DNA of 50,201 bases from an uncultured archaeon (GTDB taxonomy: Archaea > Halobacteriota > Methanosarcinia > Methanosarcinales > Methanoperedenaceae): contig CABMIH010000039.1 of assembly GCA_902386205.1 (NCBI GenBank), positions 1 to 50,201 of the forward strand. Reading direction: 5' to 3'. Numbering within the stretch: the first letter of the stretch is position 1; each line of letters opens with the position of its first letter. The translations under genes and the position numbers were made by a program. The notes below the pieces were generated by a model, which saw only the letters and a list, made by a program, of their open reading frames with translations, was not told where the DNA came from and did no database searches. Positions 26,045 through 33,957 of the stretch are shown here, one piece after another.

Positions 26045-27004
26045 GTGAAAAATTTTGACGAAATGGTCACAGAAGCAGTAGAAAAAGTGATACCAAGTGT
26101 TGTGAATATCAGCGAAGTAAAGTTGATAAGGGATGCATACCTGCACGTTCATCCGGTTCCGGGGGTGGGTTCAGGATTTGTAATCCGTGAAGACGGTTAT
26201 ATACTGACCAATGCCCACGTAGTGCTCGGCTCCCATGAAACAAAAGTGATGCTGGAAAATGGCAAAATATTTTCCGGGGAGATAAGGGGCATAGATACAA
26301 TGATGGATCTTGCAGTTATCAGGATCGAGGCCGGCGGCCTGCATGTCCCTGAAATGGCAAAAAACAACAATCTCAAGATAGGCCAGATGGCGATTGCCAT
26401 CGGAAGCCCCCTCGGTCTGGTGGGAGGCCCGACCGTTACCGCAGGAGTTGTCAGCGCACTGGAAAGGTCTATCCAGACCGAGGTAACATTCATGGAAGGG
26501 CTGATACAGACCGATGCTGCCATCAACCCCGGAAACAGCGGTGGCCCCCTCATAAACAGCGAAGGTATAGTGATAGGGATCAACAGCGCCATCATACCCT
26601 TTGCCCAGGGCATCGGGTTTGCTATCCCGATAGAGCCCGCCATGTGGATAGCCGAACAATTGATGGAACGCGGGGAAGTCGTAAGGCCCTGGATCAGCAT
26701 CAATGCAGTAGATGTCAATCCCAAACTGGTGGCGTACTATAACCTTCCCGTTAATAAGGGAGTGGTCATCACCAAGGTGGTTCCGGGAAGTGAAGCCGAC
26801 AGGTCAGGCATTGGTGTCGGGGATATAATAATACAGATAGATGATACAAAGATCAATAATGTGAAAGATCTTATCAAAGCGATCACCAAACATGATGTGG
26901 GTGATGTAGTTACCGTGGGATTATGCAGGGGACAGAAAAAAGTCAAGCTAGATACAAAGATTGAGAAAGCACCATCTGTAACAATACCGCCACAGCCTGC
27001 ATGA
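26045..27004 (+). CDS. HtrA/Deg-type serine protease
   Basis: A trypsin-like protease with a C-terminal PDZ domain, about 319 residues. GTG at 26045 is chosen because GGGGTGAT precedes it by about 5 bases. The catalytic triad is His in LTNAHVV, Asp in MMDLAVIRI and Ser in NPGNSGGPL; the PDZ domain (about 225-305) starts at GVVITKVVPGSEADRSGI. No signal peptide is visible, so a cytoplasmic quality-control role is likely. It overlaps the next peptidase gene by ATGA. Confidence 0.92.
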   Translation: MKNFDEMVTEAVEKVIPSVVNISEVKLIRDAYLHVHPVPGVGSGFVIREDGYILTNAHVVLGSHETKVMLENGKIFSGEIRGIDTMMDLAVIRIEAGGLHVPEMAKNNNLKIGQMAIAIGSPLGLVGGPTVTAGVVSALERSIQTEVTFMEGLIQTDAAINPGNSGGPLINSEGIVIGINSAIIPFAQGIGFAIPIEPAMWIAEQLMERGEVVRPWISINAVDVNPKLVAYYNLPVNKGVVITKVVPGSEADRSGIGVGDIIIQIDDTKINNVKDLIKAITKHDVGDVVTVGLCRGQKKVKLDTKIEKAPSVTIPPQPA

Positions 27005-28962
27005 ACTCAAAGAATGAAACACTGATCCCGCGTAAGGTGCTTTTCGGAAATCCGGAGAGGGCATCACCCAGGATAAGTCCTGATGGGAAAAAAATAAGCT
27101 ATCTCGCCCCGCTTGACGGTGTGCTCAATGTTTGGGTCGGATCCGCGGATGATCCGAAATCGGCCAAACCTGTAACTAAGGATACAGGCCGCGGTATCCA
27201 TATTTATTTCTGGGCATACACAAACAAACATATTCTCTATCTTCAGGATGCGAAAGGCGATGAGAACTGGCGTGTTTACAGTGTTGACGTGGGCACAGGC
27301 CAGGAAAAGGACCTTACGCCGCTTGAGGGCGTGAATGCGCAGGTACAGGACGTCAGTTTTAAGTTCCCGGATGAGATTCTCATCGGGCTCAATGATAGAA
27401 ATCCGCAGTTCCACGATATTTATAAGGTAAATATCGTTACAGGAGAGAAAACGCTCCTTGAGAAGAATGACGGGTTCATGGAGTTCGTCACGGATGATGA
27501 CTATAAAATCCGCTTTGCCATGCGTTTTACTCACCGTGGGGAAAATGAGATCCTAAAGCCGGCCAATAACGGCAGTTGGGAGCTTTTCGCGAAAATCGCA
27601 ATGGAGGACACGCTAACCACATTTCCCCTGGGGTTTGACAAGACGGGCAGGATTTTATACATGGTGGACAGTCGCAGCCGTGACACGGGGGCTTTAGCTG
27701 CGGTCGACCTTGGAACAGGCGACCGGATCTTGATGGCCCAGGATGCGCGGGCAGATTTTGACGACGCATTGATCCATCCTACGGAGAAGAATATACAGGC
27801 CGCGATTTTCACCTACGAGCGAAAACAGTGGCAGGTCCTGGATAAGTCCATCGAAAAAGATCTGGCATATCTTGGAAATGTTTCCCCGGGTGACATGGAA
27901 GTGGCCAGCCGCACCCTGGATGATAAACACTGGCTCGTTGGGTATGTAATAGACAACGGCCCTGTGCGTTTCTATCGCTATGACCGTGAAAAAAAAGAAG
28001 CTCTTTTCCTGTTCACAAATCGTAAAGACCTGGAAGGTCTTCCCCTGGCCAGGATGTATCCCGTAATAATCAAGGCTCGCGACGGGCTTCCTATGGTCAG
28101 TTATCTGACATTACCTCCGGGGACAGATATTCATGACAGTGCCCGCCCTGAAAAATCCCTGCCAATGGTGTTATACGTACATGGCGGACCGTGGGCAAGG
28201 GATGAATGGGGCTACGACCCGCACCATCAATGGCTTGCTAACCGCGGGTATGCAGTCCTTTCTGTCAACTTCCGCGGGTCCACGGGGTTTGGCAAGAAGT
28301 TCCTGAATGCGGGCAATATGGAATGGGCAGGGAAAATGCATGATGATATCATCGATGCTACCAGGTGGGCTGTAAAAGAAGGTATAGCAGACCCGGAACG
28401 CATTGCCATTATGGGTGGAAGTTATGGCGGGTATGCTACACTTGTGGGAATGACCATGACACCTGATCAGTTTGCCTGTGGTGTGGACATCGTGGGTCCT
28501 TCTAACCTTGTAACTCTGCTGAACACGATCCCGCCATACTGGACCCCGGGAATCGAGTTATTTAAGAAACGCGTGGGCGACCACACGAAAGAGGAGGGAC
28601 GGGCTTTCCTCATCAAACGTTCGCCCCTGAGTTATGCTGACAGGATAAAAAGGCCGCTTTTGATCGGCCAGGGAGCCAATGACCCGCGTGTCAAACAGAA
28701 TGAATCGGACCAGATAGTCCGGGCCATGCAGGAGAAAAACATCCCTGTTACATACGTACTATATCCCGATGAGGGGCACGGTTTTGTCCGGCCCGAGAAC
28801 CAGATGTCCTTCAATGCCGTGACCGAGGCATTCCTTTCCGACTGTCTTGGAGGTCGATACGAGCCCATAGGAGACGATTTCAAGGGCTCAAGCATCACTA
28901 TCCCTGTCGGAAAAGAGCATATACCGGGGCTTAAGAAGGCCCCGGTAAGACCTGAGAAATGA
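27001..28962 (+). CDS. S9 family prolyl oligopeptidase / acylaminoacyl peptidase
   Basis: A 653-residue protein with an N-terminal beta-propeller (about 1-370, repeats such as ASPRISPDGKKISYLAP) and a C-terminal alpha/beta-hydrolase domain. The nucleophile is Ser in GGSYGGYAT; Asp follows in GANDPRVKQNES and His in DEGHGFVRP. It would cleave short peptides, possibly those made by the HtrA-like protease whose gene it overlaps by ATGA. Its TGA stop is the first codon of the dispersed 20-base motif. Confidence 0.94.
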   Translation: MNSKNETLIPRKVLFGNPERASPRISPDGKKISYLAPLDGVLNVWVGSADDPKSAKPVTKDTGRGIHIYFWAYTNKHILYLQDAKGDENWRVYSVDVGTGQEKDLTPLEGVNAQVQDVSFKFPDEILIGLNDRNPQFHDIYKVNIVTGEKTLLEKNDGFMEFVTDDDYKIRFAMRFTHRGENEILKPANNGSWELFAKIAMEDTLTTFPLGFDKTGRILYMVDSRSRDTGALAAVDLGTGDRILMAQDARADFDDALIHPTEKNIQAAIFTYERKQWQVLDKSIEKDLAYLGNVSPGDMEVASRTLDDKHWLVGYVIDNGPVRFYRYDREKKEALFLFTNRKDLEGLPLARMYPVIIKARDGLPMVSYLTLPPGTDIHDSARPEKSLPMVLYVHGGPWARDEWGYDPHHQWLANRGYAVLSVNFRGSTGFGKKFLNAGNMEWAGKMHDDIIDATRWAVKEGIADPERIAIMGGSYGGYATLVGMTMTPDQFACGVDIVGPSNLVTLLNTIPPYWTPGIELFKKRVGDHTKEEGRAFLIKRSPLSYADRIKRPLLIGQGANDPRVKQNESDQIVRAMQEKNIPVTYVLYPDEGHGFVRPENQMSFNAVTEAFLSDCLGGRYEPIGDDFKGSSITIPVGKEHIPGLKKAPVRPEK

Positions 28963-28979
28963 GCCTAAAATAAACTTGA
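28960..28979 (+). repeat. Dispersed 20-base 3'-end motif, copy 3
   Basis: The same motif as at 3854 and 18559, with AT at the variable positions, starting with the stop codon of the S9 peptidase gene. Confidence 0.6.
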
Positions 28980-29005
28980 AATCAACAACGAACTGGGGCG
29001 ACCTG

Positions 29006-29047
29006 ATACGAACTCCGGTCGTCGTGAGTTCGCTGTGAGTTCGCTGC
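29006..29047. repeat. Hairpin plus 11-base tandem repeat
   Basis: CGAACTC and GAGTTCG form 7-base arms within 29009-29033, followed directly by a second copy of TGAGTTCGCTG. No T-run follows the hairpin, so it is not a clear terminator. It lies between the convergent S9 peptidase and YqjE-like genes. Confidence 0.4.
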
Positions 29048-29105
29048 TAATTTCTCCATCACATCCTGGCGCGCAAAATGGCACATCGGGTTTGCGGAGC
29101 ATCTT

Positions 29106-29402
29106 CTATCTCTTATACGCAAGTGCGCCGGCCAGTACCGCAATTATGCCTACCAGCACAAATCCGAATCCCCGCATTGCGAATATCGTGTCAATGGTTG
29201 ATGCTATTCCCCACAGGATAAGGAAAAAACCGATGCCTGCGAGTGCAATCGAAACCCCGATGGTGAATAATTTCTTCCTGGATTTCTCTATGCCTTCGGC
29301 TATTTCATTGCCAAGCCCGCTATGTTTCTGTACGTCGCCAAAACCCTGGAGTAGGGAATTTGAAAGGCCGTGGAGAAAATCCACTATGTCCTGTTTCTGC
29401 AC
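29106..29402 (-). CDS. YqjE-like two-helix membrane protein
   Basis: A 98-residue protein starting with GTG that overlaps the stop of the upstream gene (TAGTG). Two membrane helices (about 48-68 and 76-95) follow an amphipathic N-terminal helix. With the DUF883-like neighbour it reproduces the YqjD-YqjE gene pair of bacteria, whose proteins sit in the inner membrane and are linked to stationary phase. The assignment rests on pattern and gene order. Confidence 0.65.
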   Translation of the reverse strand: MQKQDIVDFLHGLSNSLLQGFGDVQKHSGLGNEIAEGIEKSRKKLFTIGVSIALAGIGFFLILWGIASTIDTIFAMRGFGFVLVGIIAVLAGALAYKR

Positions 29403-29593
29403 TAATTTTTTCCCTTCGCCATCAGGTAACCCACGATCAATCCCCCGGCAAATGCTCCTGCCACATAAGCAAGAGGATTTTCTCTTATTTTCCCTTCAGT
29501 ATATTCTTTTTTTTCATTAACTGCTTTACTCAGTTCATCGACTTTAGCAGTTAATGTTTCCAACATTTTTGAAGTGTCTATTTCTTCGGTCAT
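29402..29593 (-). CDS. DUF883 (ElaB/YqjD)-like protein
   Basis: A 63-residue protein with an N-terminal coiled coil (about 8-32), then ENPLAYVAGAFAGGLIVGYLMAKGKN, a glycine-zipper membrane helix preceded by the EN-P motif that marks DUF883 proteins. Known relatives tether ribosomes to the membrane in stationary phase. GTATATATAC about 40 bases upstream is a likely TATA box. It is translationally coupled to the YqjE-like gene. Confidence 0.75.
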   Translation of the reverse strand: MTEEIDTSKMLETLTAKVDELSKAVNEKKEYTEGKIRENPLAYVAGAFAGGLIVGYLMAKGKN

Positions 29594-29739
29594 AACATTT
29601 ACTCCCGCACATATTTTTGTTTGTTACTGTATATATACTTCACCCAGCTCAATCAAATTTTGATATTTCTCACATCACTAAAATACTTTATCTTACCTCC
29701 CAAAAACTATAATTAACAATCCTGCATGTTTAAGATGCC

Positions 29740-30717
29740 ATGGACCTGCATAAAATCGCAAAGGAAATCCGGGAATTCGAGGGGGTGACACGGAAGAAAC
29801 CCATTGCAGACCTTATTAATATATTCGAGAGCGTGCGCTGTGAATACGTCAATTCGGTCGTTGATTTCGGGGATGATGCCGCGGTCATTGATATCGGGGG
29901 GGACGACTATGTCCTGTTCGCCGCTGACGGCATCTGGGGGCGGCTTATAAAGGCAAGCTCATGGTGGGCAGGTTACAGTTCGGTGCTCGTTAACGTCAAT
30001 GATATAGCGGCAATGGGAGGAAGACCCGTTGCAATGGTCAATGTGCTTTCATCCGATGATAAAAATACATGCAGGGATATCCTCCAGGGTATCAGGGACG
30101 GAATAGCCAAGTTCGGGGTCCCCATGGTAGGAGGACATCTGCATCCCGATACTCCATATACCTCGCTTTCAGTTGCTATTATCGGGACAGTAAAAAGGGG
30201 CTGCGAGATAAGGAGCAGTACAGCGGCGGCTGGTGATGCAATAATAGCAGCTTATGACATGGATGGAAAAGTGGGACCGAACTCACCATACAGTTTTGAT
30301 TCAACAACGATGAAAGAGCCGGAAGAGATAAGGGCAAAATACAGGGTCATGCAGGAAATCGGGGAAAAAAGGCTTGTCACGGCGGGCAAGGATATCAGCA
30401 ACCCGGGTGTGATCGGAACGCTTGGAATGCTTCTTGAAACAAGCGGGAAAGGAGCAAGGGTTGATCTTGCAATGATACCTGCGCCTGGTAATATTGATTT
30501 CATCCAGTGGCTCAAGATACATCCAGCAACAGGATTCATAGTGACTTGCCCTCCGGGGAACGACTCCGAAGTTACCCGTCTTTTTGAGAAGGCGGGCTAT
30601 ACGGCTTCTAATATCGGTATCATAGAAGATACGTCACGGCTTGACATATGCTTTGAAAACGTATGCGAGACCGTTTTTGATTTCAAGAAAGACGTTGTCA
30701 CGGGAATAACGCAATAA
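29740..30717 (+). CDS. Methanogenesis marker protein 2 (AIR synthase-like)
   Basis: A 325-residue member of the PurM/AIR-synthase superfamily with the two halves of the fold. Characteristic blocks are VDFGDDAAVIDIGGDDYVLFAADGIWG, VNVNDIAAMGGRPVAMVNVL and MVGGHLHPDTPYTSL. This subgroup is restricted to methanogens and related methane oxidisers, which helps to place the organism. The reaction is unknown; AIR-synthase relatives usually activate a substrate with ATP. It stands alone and is convergent with the hydrolase gene. Confidence 0.9.
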   Translation: MDLHKIAKEIREFEGVTRKKPIADLINIFESVRCEYVNSVVDFGDDAAVIDIGGDDYVLFAADGIWGRLIKASSWWAGYSSVLVNVNDIAAMGGRPVAMVNVLSSDDKNTCRDILQGIRDGIAKFGVPMVGGHLHPDTPYTSLSVAIIGTVKRGCEIRSSTAAAGDAIIAAYDMDGKVGPNSPYSFDSTTMKEPEEIRAKYRVMQEIGEKRLVTAGKDISNPGVIGTLGMLLETSGKGARVDLAMIPAPGNIDFIQWLKIHPATGFIVTCPPGNDSEVTRLFEKAGYTASNIGIIEDTSRLDICFENVCETVFDFKKDVVTGITQ

Positions 30718-30719
30718 AT

Positions 30720-31658
30720 TCACCGGAACATAAGCCCCAATTCTTCCTCAAGAGGCGCTTTCATATCTTCGCTGAACCCGTGATCCCCGGTTTTTACAAG
30801 ATAGAACTTTTTTGGCTCCTTTGCCTTCTTGAAAGTATTTTCTGCAAATTCAATTTTAATAATGCTGTCATTGACCGAATGAAGCATCACGAATTTGCGT
30901 GGCGGGATCAATCCGAGATAGGTCTCAGGATCGATCGAGCGGTAAAACCTGATAAGGGTTTCATCCTTTATATTGACGATCTGGGACTCTGTGTTGTAAC
31001 CACTTGTACTGATGCCGATAACACCTTTAATATCAGGGTCAAGCGCCGCTGCAATAATGGCAAAACGCCCGCCATTACTTTCACCAAGGATAGCGATTTT
31101 TTGCGCATCGATCCTTTCATCCTGCTTTAAAACATCAACAGCACGCAGGGCATCGAAAACCATCTTGTGCTCTATCGGTTCATTGCCTTTTATGAACAAA
31201 CCGTAATCATATTCAGGATCCACACCACCCCGGTTGCGTTGCTCGATGCCAAAGCTTGCGTATCCCATGTTGGAAAACATCCCGGCCAGCCCCTGCGTTC
31301 CCTCTTTCGTTACGGTGGCGCCGGGGAGGATCACGACAGCAGGCACTTTTTTCCCGGTAGATGGAATTCGAAGAAGCCCTTCTACAGTATAATCCTTGCT
31401 TGCAAAGGAAATCGTTTCGATAGTGTAGTTGCTTCCGGCTTCTGTTTTCAGTACCGTGACATCGACCCGCCCCCTGTTTTCAGGATAAGAGAGGATACCG
31501 TCTTTGCTCACGCTCCACTCCTGGCTTTCTTTAGGGATGAAGGAATAAATAAATAAAAGAAAGAGTATGGCAACGATTACTACAAGAATGATCTTTTGAT
31601 TCTTAGCAGGTTTCCTACCTATTTTTTTTGAACATATTTTCGGTTGTTTCTTTTTCAT
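30720..31658 (-). CDS. Membrane-anchored alpha/beta hydrolase
   Basis: A 312-residue protein. A basic N-terminus and one membrane helix (about 24-43) anchor an alpha/beta-hydrolase domain to the outer face. The oxyanion strand is VVILPGATVTKEG, the nucleophile Ser is in GESNGGRFA (G-x-S-x-G), Asp is likely in HSVNDSI and His in KTGDHGFSED. It resembles dienelactone-hydrolase or acetyl-esterase type proteins. The substrate is unknown. Confidence 0.85.
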   Translation of the reverse strand: MKKKQPKICSKKIGRKPAKNQKIILVVIVAILFLLFIYSFIPKESQEWSVSKDGILSYPENRGRVDVTVLKTEAGSNYTIETISFASKDYTVEGLLRIPSTGKKVPAVVILPGATVTKEGTQGLAGMFSNMGYASFGIEQRNRGGVDPEYDYGLFIKGNEPIEHKMVFDALRAVDVLKQDERIDAQKIAILGESNGGRFAIIAAALDPDIKGVIGISTSGYNTESQIVNIKDETLIRFYRSIDPETYLGLIPPRKFVMLHSVNDSIIKIEFAENTFKKAKEPKKFYLVKTGDHGFSEDMKAPLEEELGLMFR

Positions 31659-31805
31659 TTATTCTCTTGCCCATCGGGTTACCGATTACGAGAATTCAGA
31701 TATAGGGATTCGTTATTTTTTTGATCGATAGACATTTCGGTATTTGTTGGCCCATGGAATCGGATATAGCCAGTTGGACAATAGTATCTTTCAAATATAT
31801 AGCAA

Positions 31806-32000
31806 TTATTCTTTTTCAGTGAGCACGTCCACCCGCTGGTGAAGCTCAGCAACACTTTCTGCAAGGGTTTTGACAATCTGAGCGCATCTATCTGCAAAAT
31901 TCGCCGCCATTGTAATGTCAATATTATCTTTTGTATCTGCAATATCATTCATCAACCGCTCCGCCATTTCTACGATTTCTTCAGGTGTATATACAACCAT
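31806..32000 (-). CDS. Small helical protein, hypothetical
   Basis: A 64-residue acidic protein that is helical throughout, ending in a coiled coil (about 40-62, SVAELHQRVDVLTEKE). GGAAGGGAG lies 9-17 bases before the ATG. No family is recognised; such proteins often act as dimers or adaptors. It is in the same orientation as the hydrolase gene downstream and the deformylase-like gene upstream, with gaps of about 90-150 bases. Confidence 0.55.
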   Translation of the reverse strand: MVVYTPEEIVEMAERLMNDIADTKDNIDITMAANFADRCAQIVKTLAESVAELHQRVDVLTEKE

Positions 32001-32091
32001 TTTAACACTCTCCCTTCCTTAATAAGTTGTATATCCTCACCTTCTCTTTAATATTTTGGTATGCAGGAAATTCCTTTGCGGCAGTCTATCT

Positions 32092-32613
32092 TCAGACAAA
32101 CTTGAACTCCCACAAACTTCCCCCTTTGATCTCTTTCTGCTTCAGGTGTTCCATCTCATGGGCTATATCATATGACATTGAGCCATCAAAGGCAAGTTCT
32201 TTTTCTTGAAGTTCTTCAGTCTTGATTTTCTTTTCAAAAGGGTTGACAGTTGCCTTTATAACGCGGTCGCTTACAACTTTGATCCTGTACGGCCGCCTGA
32301 CAAGTATTCTTATTTCTTCATCCCCGCATTTTTCAAGCCTGTGCACTATTCCCTCCTCGCCTTTAATAACAGGATTTATGAAGAGGTATATCTCCTCAAG
32401 CGAATATCCGGATTTGTTCTTGTTATCGTACACAGTTGTTCTATCCATCACAGCTATCGTTTTGATATTTTCCGAAGAATAGCTCCAGTCGCCTCCTGTT
32501 CTCAATGAGAGCAAGAGCGGAAGGAATGCATCTGAAGGTATGTCAAAACCTGATATCAGCCCTTTTTCGGCGTTTGTGAAGGTTATTATTTCCTTGAGTT
32601 CTTTAATGTCCAT
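32092..32613 (-). CDS. Peptide-deformylase-like metalloprotein, divergent
   Basis: A 173-residue protein that follows the deformylase plan. An IKTIAVMDRT strand is followed by EIYLFINPVI (compare V-x-INP), a motif EKCGDEEIRILVRRPYRIKVV where Cys96 takes the place of the cysteine of the E-G-C-L-S motif, and AHEMEHLKQ (152-156) in the place of HExDH. The first deformylase motif (G-x-G-x-A-A-x-Q) is absent. Archaea start proteins with unformylated methionine, so another hydrolase or binding role is more likely. Metal ligands appear to be kept. Confidence 0.7.
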   Translation of the reverse strand: MDIKELKEIITFTNAEKGLISGFDIPSDAFLPLLLSLRTGGDWSYSSENIKTIAVMDRTTVYDNKNKSGYSLEEIYLFINPVIKGEEGIVHRLEKCGDEEIRILVRRPYRIKVVSDRVIKATVNPFEKKIKTEELQEKELAFDGSMSYDIAHEMEHLKQKEIKGGSLWEFKFV

Positions 32614-32660
32614 TTATATTATCTTAGTCTGTTTGGTTACATATATTCCTCCTTACATCC

Positions 32661-32684
32661 GCCTGTAAAGGATTACTTACAGGC
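32661..32684. repeat. Hairpin with 8-base arms
   Basis: GCCTGTAA (32661-32668) and TTACAGGC (32677-32684) form a perfect inverted repeat, about 50 bases upstream of the deformylase-like gene on its own strand. It may be a regulator site or a transcript hairpin. Confidence 0.4.
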
Positions 32685-32772
32685 TTCATTGATACCTTCG
32701 GCTCAGCCAGAAACGTTATTGGCTAACCCAAAAGGCTATTTTATAGAGTACTTAGGATATTTATATAAATAC

Positions 32773-32791
32773 CGTAGGCTACGCTTAGCGT
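32773..32791. promoter_or_regulatory. Two interlocked palindromes between TATA-like boxes
   Basis: CGTAG-G-CTACG and ACGCT-T-AGCGT are two palindromes sharing the central ACG. They lie between TTTATATAAAT (about 32759) and TTATATAAATA (about 32804). With single-base centres they look more like protein binding sites than RNA hairpins. Confidence 0.35.
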
Positions 32792-32830
32792 TTATACCTT
32801 GTATTATATAAATATAAAAGACCTAAAATA

Positions 32831-32965
32831 CGGTCATACATACTGAAAGTTAAATCTGAAGCGTTCTGACGGTTAAAGAAAGCTTAAGGCAAATTTATAG
32901 GTAAAAGTAAAGAACGCCTTTCCTGCGTAATTGTCAGCGGTTCTGAAAGGCTTTTAAAAGTTACA
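32831..32965 (+). ncRNA. Candidate non-coding RNA, copy A
   Basis: The first 25 bases match those at 33717-33741 at 21 positions, all four differences being transitions. The resemblance continues with AAGCGTTCTGA (copy B AAGCCTTCTGA) near offset 30 and TTCTGAAAGG (copy B TTCTGAAAAGG) at offset 110 (B 109). GCCTTTC (32916) can pair with GAAAGGC (32945). A TATA-like box lies about 25 bases before the segment. There is no sensible reading frame. Strand is taken from the TATA box and is uncertain. Confidence 0.35.
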
Positions 32966-33005
32966 TTTACGTATTTTTAGGGCACTTTGTTTAGAAAATA
33001 GAGAG

Positions 33006-33323
33006 TTATGTTAATTGGGGTTTAACATACTCTTCAACTTTACTTTCAATCACTTCTATTAAGTCCAAAAAGTCTTTTGTCATATCTGTTGGCTCGACCT
33101 TTCCAGTGCCTTTCCATCTTTTTACCAAGCCGACCTTTTCCAATTCATTTACTCGTGTATTCGCTGGCATTTTAGTAAGGTCTAATTCCTTCATTACTTT
33201 TTTCAAGTCAGTTGGAAGCATTTTCAAGATTTTGAAATTAGTTTTATCTGCTCCAATATTGAACATATTAAGAGTGAAATTTTCAACTATTTCTTTAATT
33301 TTTTCATTTGTAATATCATTCAT
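33006..33323 (-). CDS. Winged-helix transcription regulator
   Basis: A 105-residue protein (ATG at 33323; a TTG three codons earlier is an alternative). The central region LPTDLKKVMKELDLTKMPANTRVNELEKVGLVKRWKGTGKVEPTDMTKDFLDLI reads as a winged helix: recognition helix PANTRVNELEKVGL followed by a wing KRWKGTGKVEPT. It is the last gene of an AT-rich minus-strand unit whose promoter carries an operator palindrome at 33601-33618, so self-regulation is likely. Confidence 0.7.
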   Translation of the reverse strand: MNDITNEKIKEIVENFTLNMFNIGADKTNFKILKMLPTDLKKVMKELDLTKMPANTRVNELEKVGLVKRWKGTGKVEPTDMTKDFLDLIEVIESKVEEYVKPQLT

Positions 33324-33328
33324 TTGAA

Positions 33329-33472
33329 TCAACTATTCTTCTTTCGGGATTTTCGTTTTTTTGGTTTTTTAGTGTCATTTCGATTTTTTATCCAGTTTTT
33401 AATTTCCTCCAAAACTAATGGTGTAGCTCCAATAGCTATTCCAGATATTATTTTTTCTATATCTAAATTCAT
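33329..33472 (-). CDS. Small basic protein upstream of the winged-helix gene
   Basis: A 47-residue frame starting MNLDIEKIISGIAIGATPLVLEEIK and ending in a very basic tail (KKPKKRKSRKKNS). The hydrophobic stretch could be a short membrane helix. It ends just before the winged-helix gene. The same DNA is overlapped by another 47-codon frame (33399-33542); this one has the more protein-like composition but only a weak ribosome site. Confidence 0.45.
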   Translation of the reverse strand: MNLDIEKIISGIAIGATPLVLEEIKNWIKNRNDTKKPKKRKSRKKNS

Positions 33473-33542
33473 GTTTTAATCGCCTTTTAATTTCTTCATT
33501 TTCTCTTTCACCGAAGCTCTCAGTCATCATATTCTTGGACAT
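33399..33542 (-). CDS. Overlapping small ORF with promoter and ribosome site
   Basis: A 47-residue frame with GAGGGTGTGAT about 4-14 bases before its ATG and a TATA-like ATTTAAATATT at 33590-33600. The first half (MSKNMMTESFGERENEEIKRR) looks protein-like; the second half overlaps the next frame and looks like a shadow. It may be a leader peptide that couples translation to the downstream frame, or the upstream half of a frameshifted gene. Confidence 0.35.
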   Translation of the reverse strand: MSKNMMTESFGERENEEIKRRLKHEFRYRKNNIWNSYWSYTISFGGN

Positions 33543-33589
33543 TATATCACACCCTCAGATTTCTGTTCAATACTCACATATTTCAGGAT

Positions 33590-33641
33590 AATATTTAAAT
33601 GTATCGTGAATACGATACTATTACTACAATATTTAAATGTA
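33590..33641 (-). promoter_or_regulatory. Promoter with operator palindrome between two TATA-like repeats
   Basis: AATATTTAAATGTA occurs twice (33590-33603 and 33628-33641). Between them GTATCGT and ACGATAC form 7-base inverted arms with the spacer GAAT (33601-33618). The copy near 33590 is at the right distance to drive the minus-strand unit starting at 33542. The palindrome is a good candidate site for the winged-helix protein. Confidence 0.5.
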
Positions 33642-33716
33642 AATATTCATCCAATAAGAATAAGAGAAAAAAAAATTAATCCTTCCTCCTACATTTTGGA
33701 CATACCACATTGTTTG

Positions 33717-33850
33717 CGGTCACGCACACCGAAAGTTAAATAAAAGCCTTCTGATAAGAAAGAACCCTAAAAAGCTATTAAACCCTATAAGCTTTAAGAA
33801 AAAGCCTCATAACTTATCCTTGGGCTTCTGAAAAGGTTTAATAGTTTTAA
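33717..33850 (+). ncRNA. Candidate non-coding RNA, copy B
   Basis: Related to the segment at 32831 (see there). AAGCC (33802) can pair with GGGCTT (33822) just before the shared TTCTGAAAAGG. It lies in the 415-base gene-free stretch between the winged-helix unit and aIF5A. No clear TATA box is seen just before it. Confidence 0.3.
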
Positions 33851-33913
33851 TAAGAATAGTAAGTGCTATAGTTCATGAAATATAGTTTTAAAAATAAATA
33901 TATACTTTTGGAA

Positions 33914-33949
33914 AGATTTATAATATAAGAAGCTGTTTGTGAGGCAGGA
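33914..33949 (+). promoter_or_regulatory. Promoter and ribosome site of aIF5A
   Basis: ATTTATAATA (33915-33924) is a likely TATA box and GCAGGAG (33943-33949) a ribosome site 8 bases before the ATG. Another TATA-like run (AAATATATAC) lies about 20 bases further upstream. Confidence 0.5.
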
Positions 33950-33957
33950 GAATTGCA

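Noticed and set aside
29006-29047. Intrinsic terminator between the S9 peptidase and YqjE-like genes
   Set aside because: A stem is present but no T-run follows on either strand.
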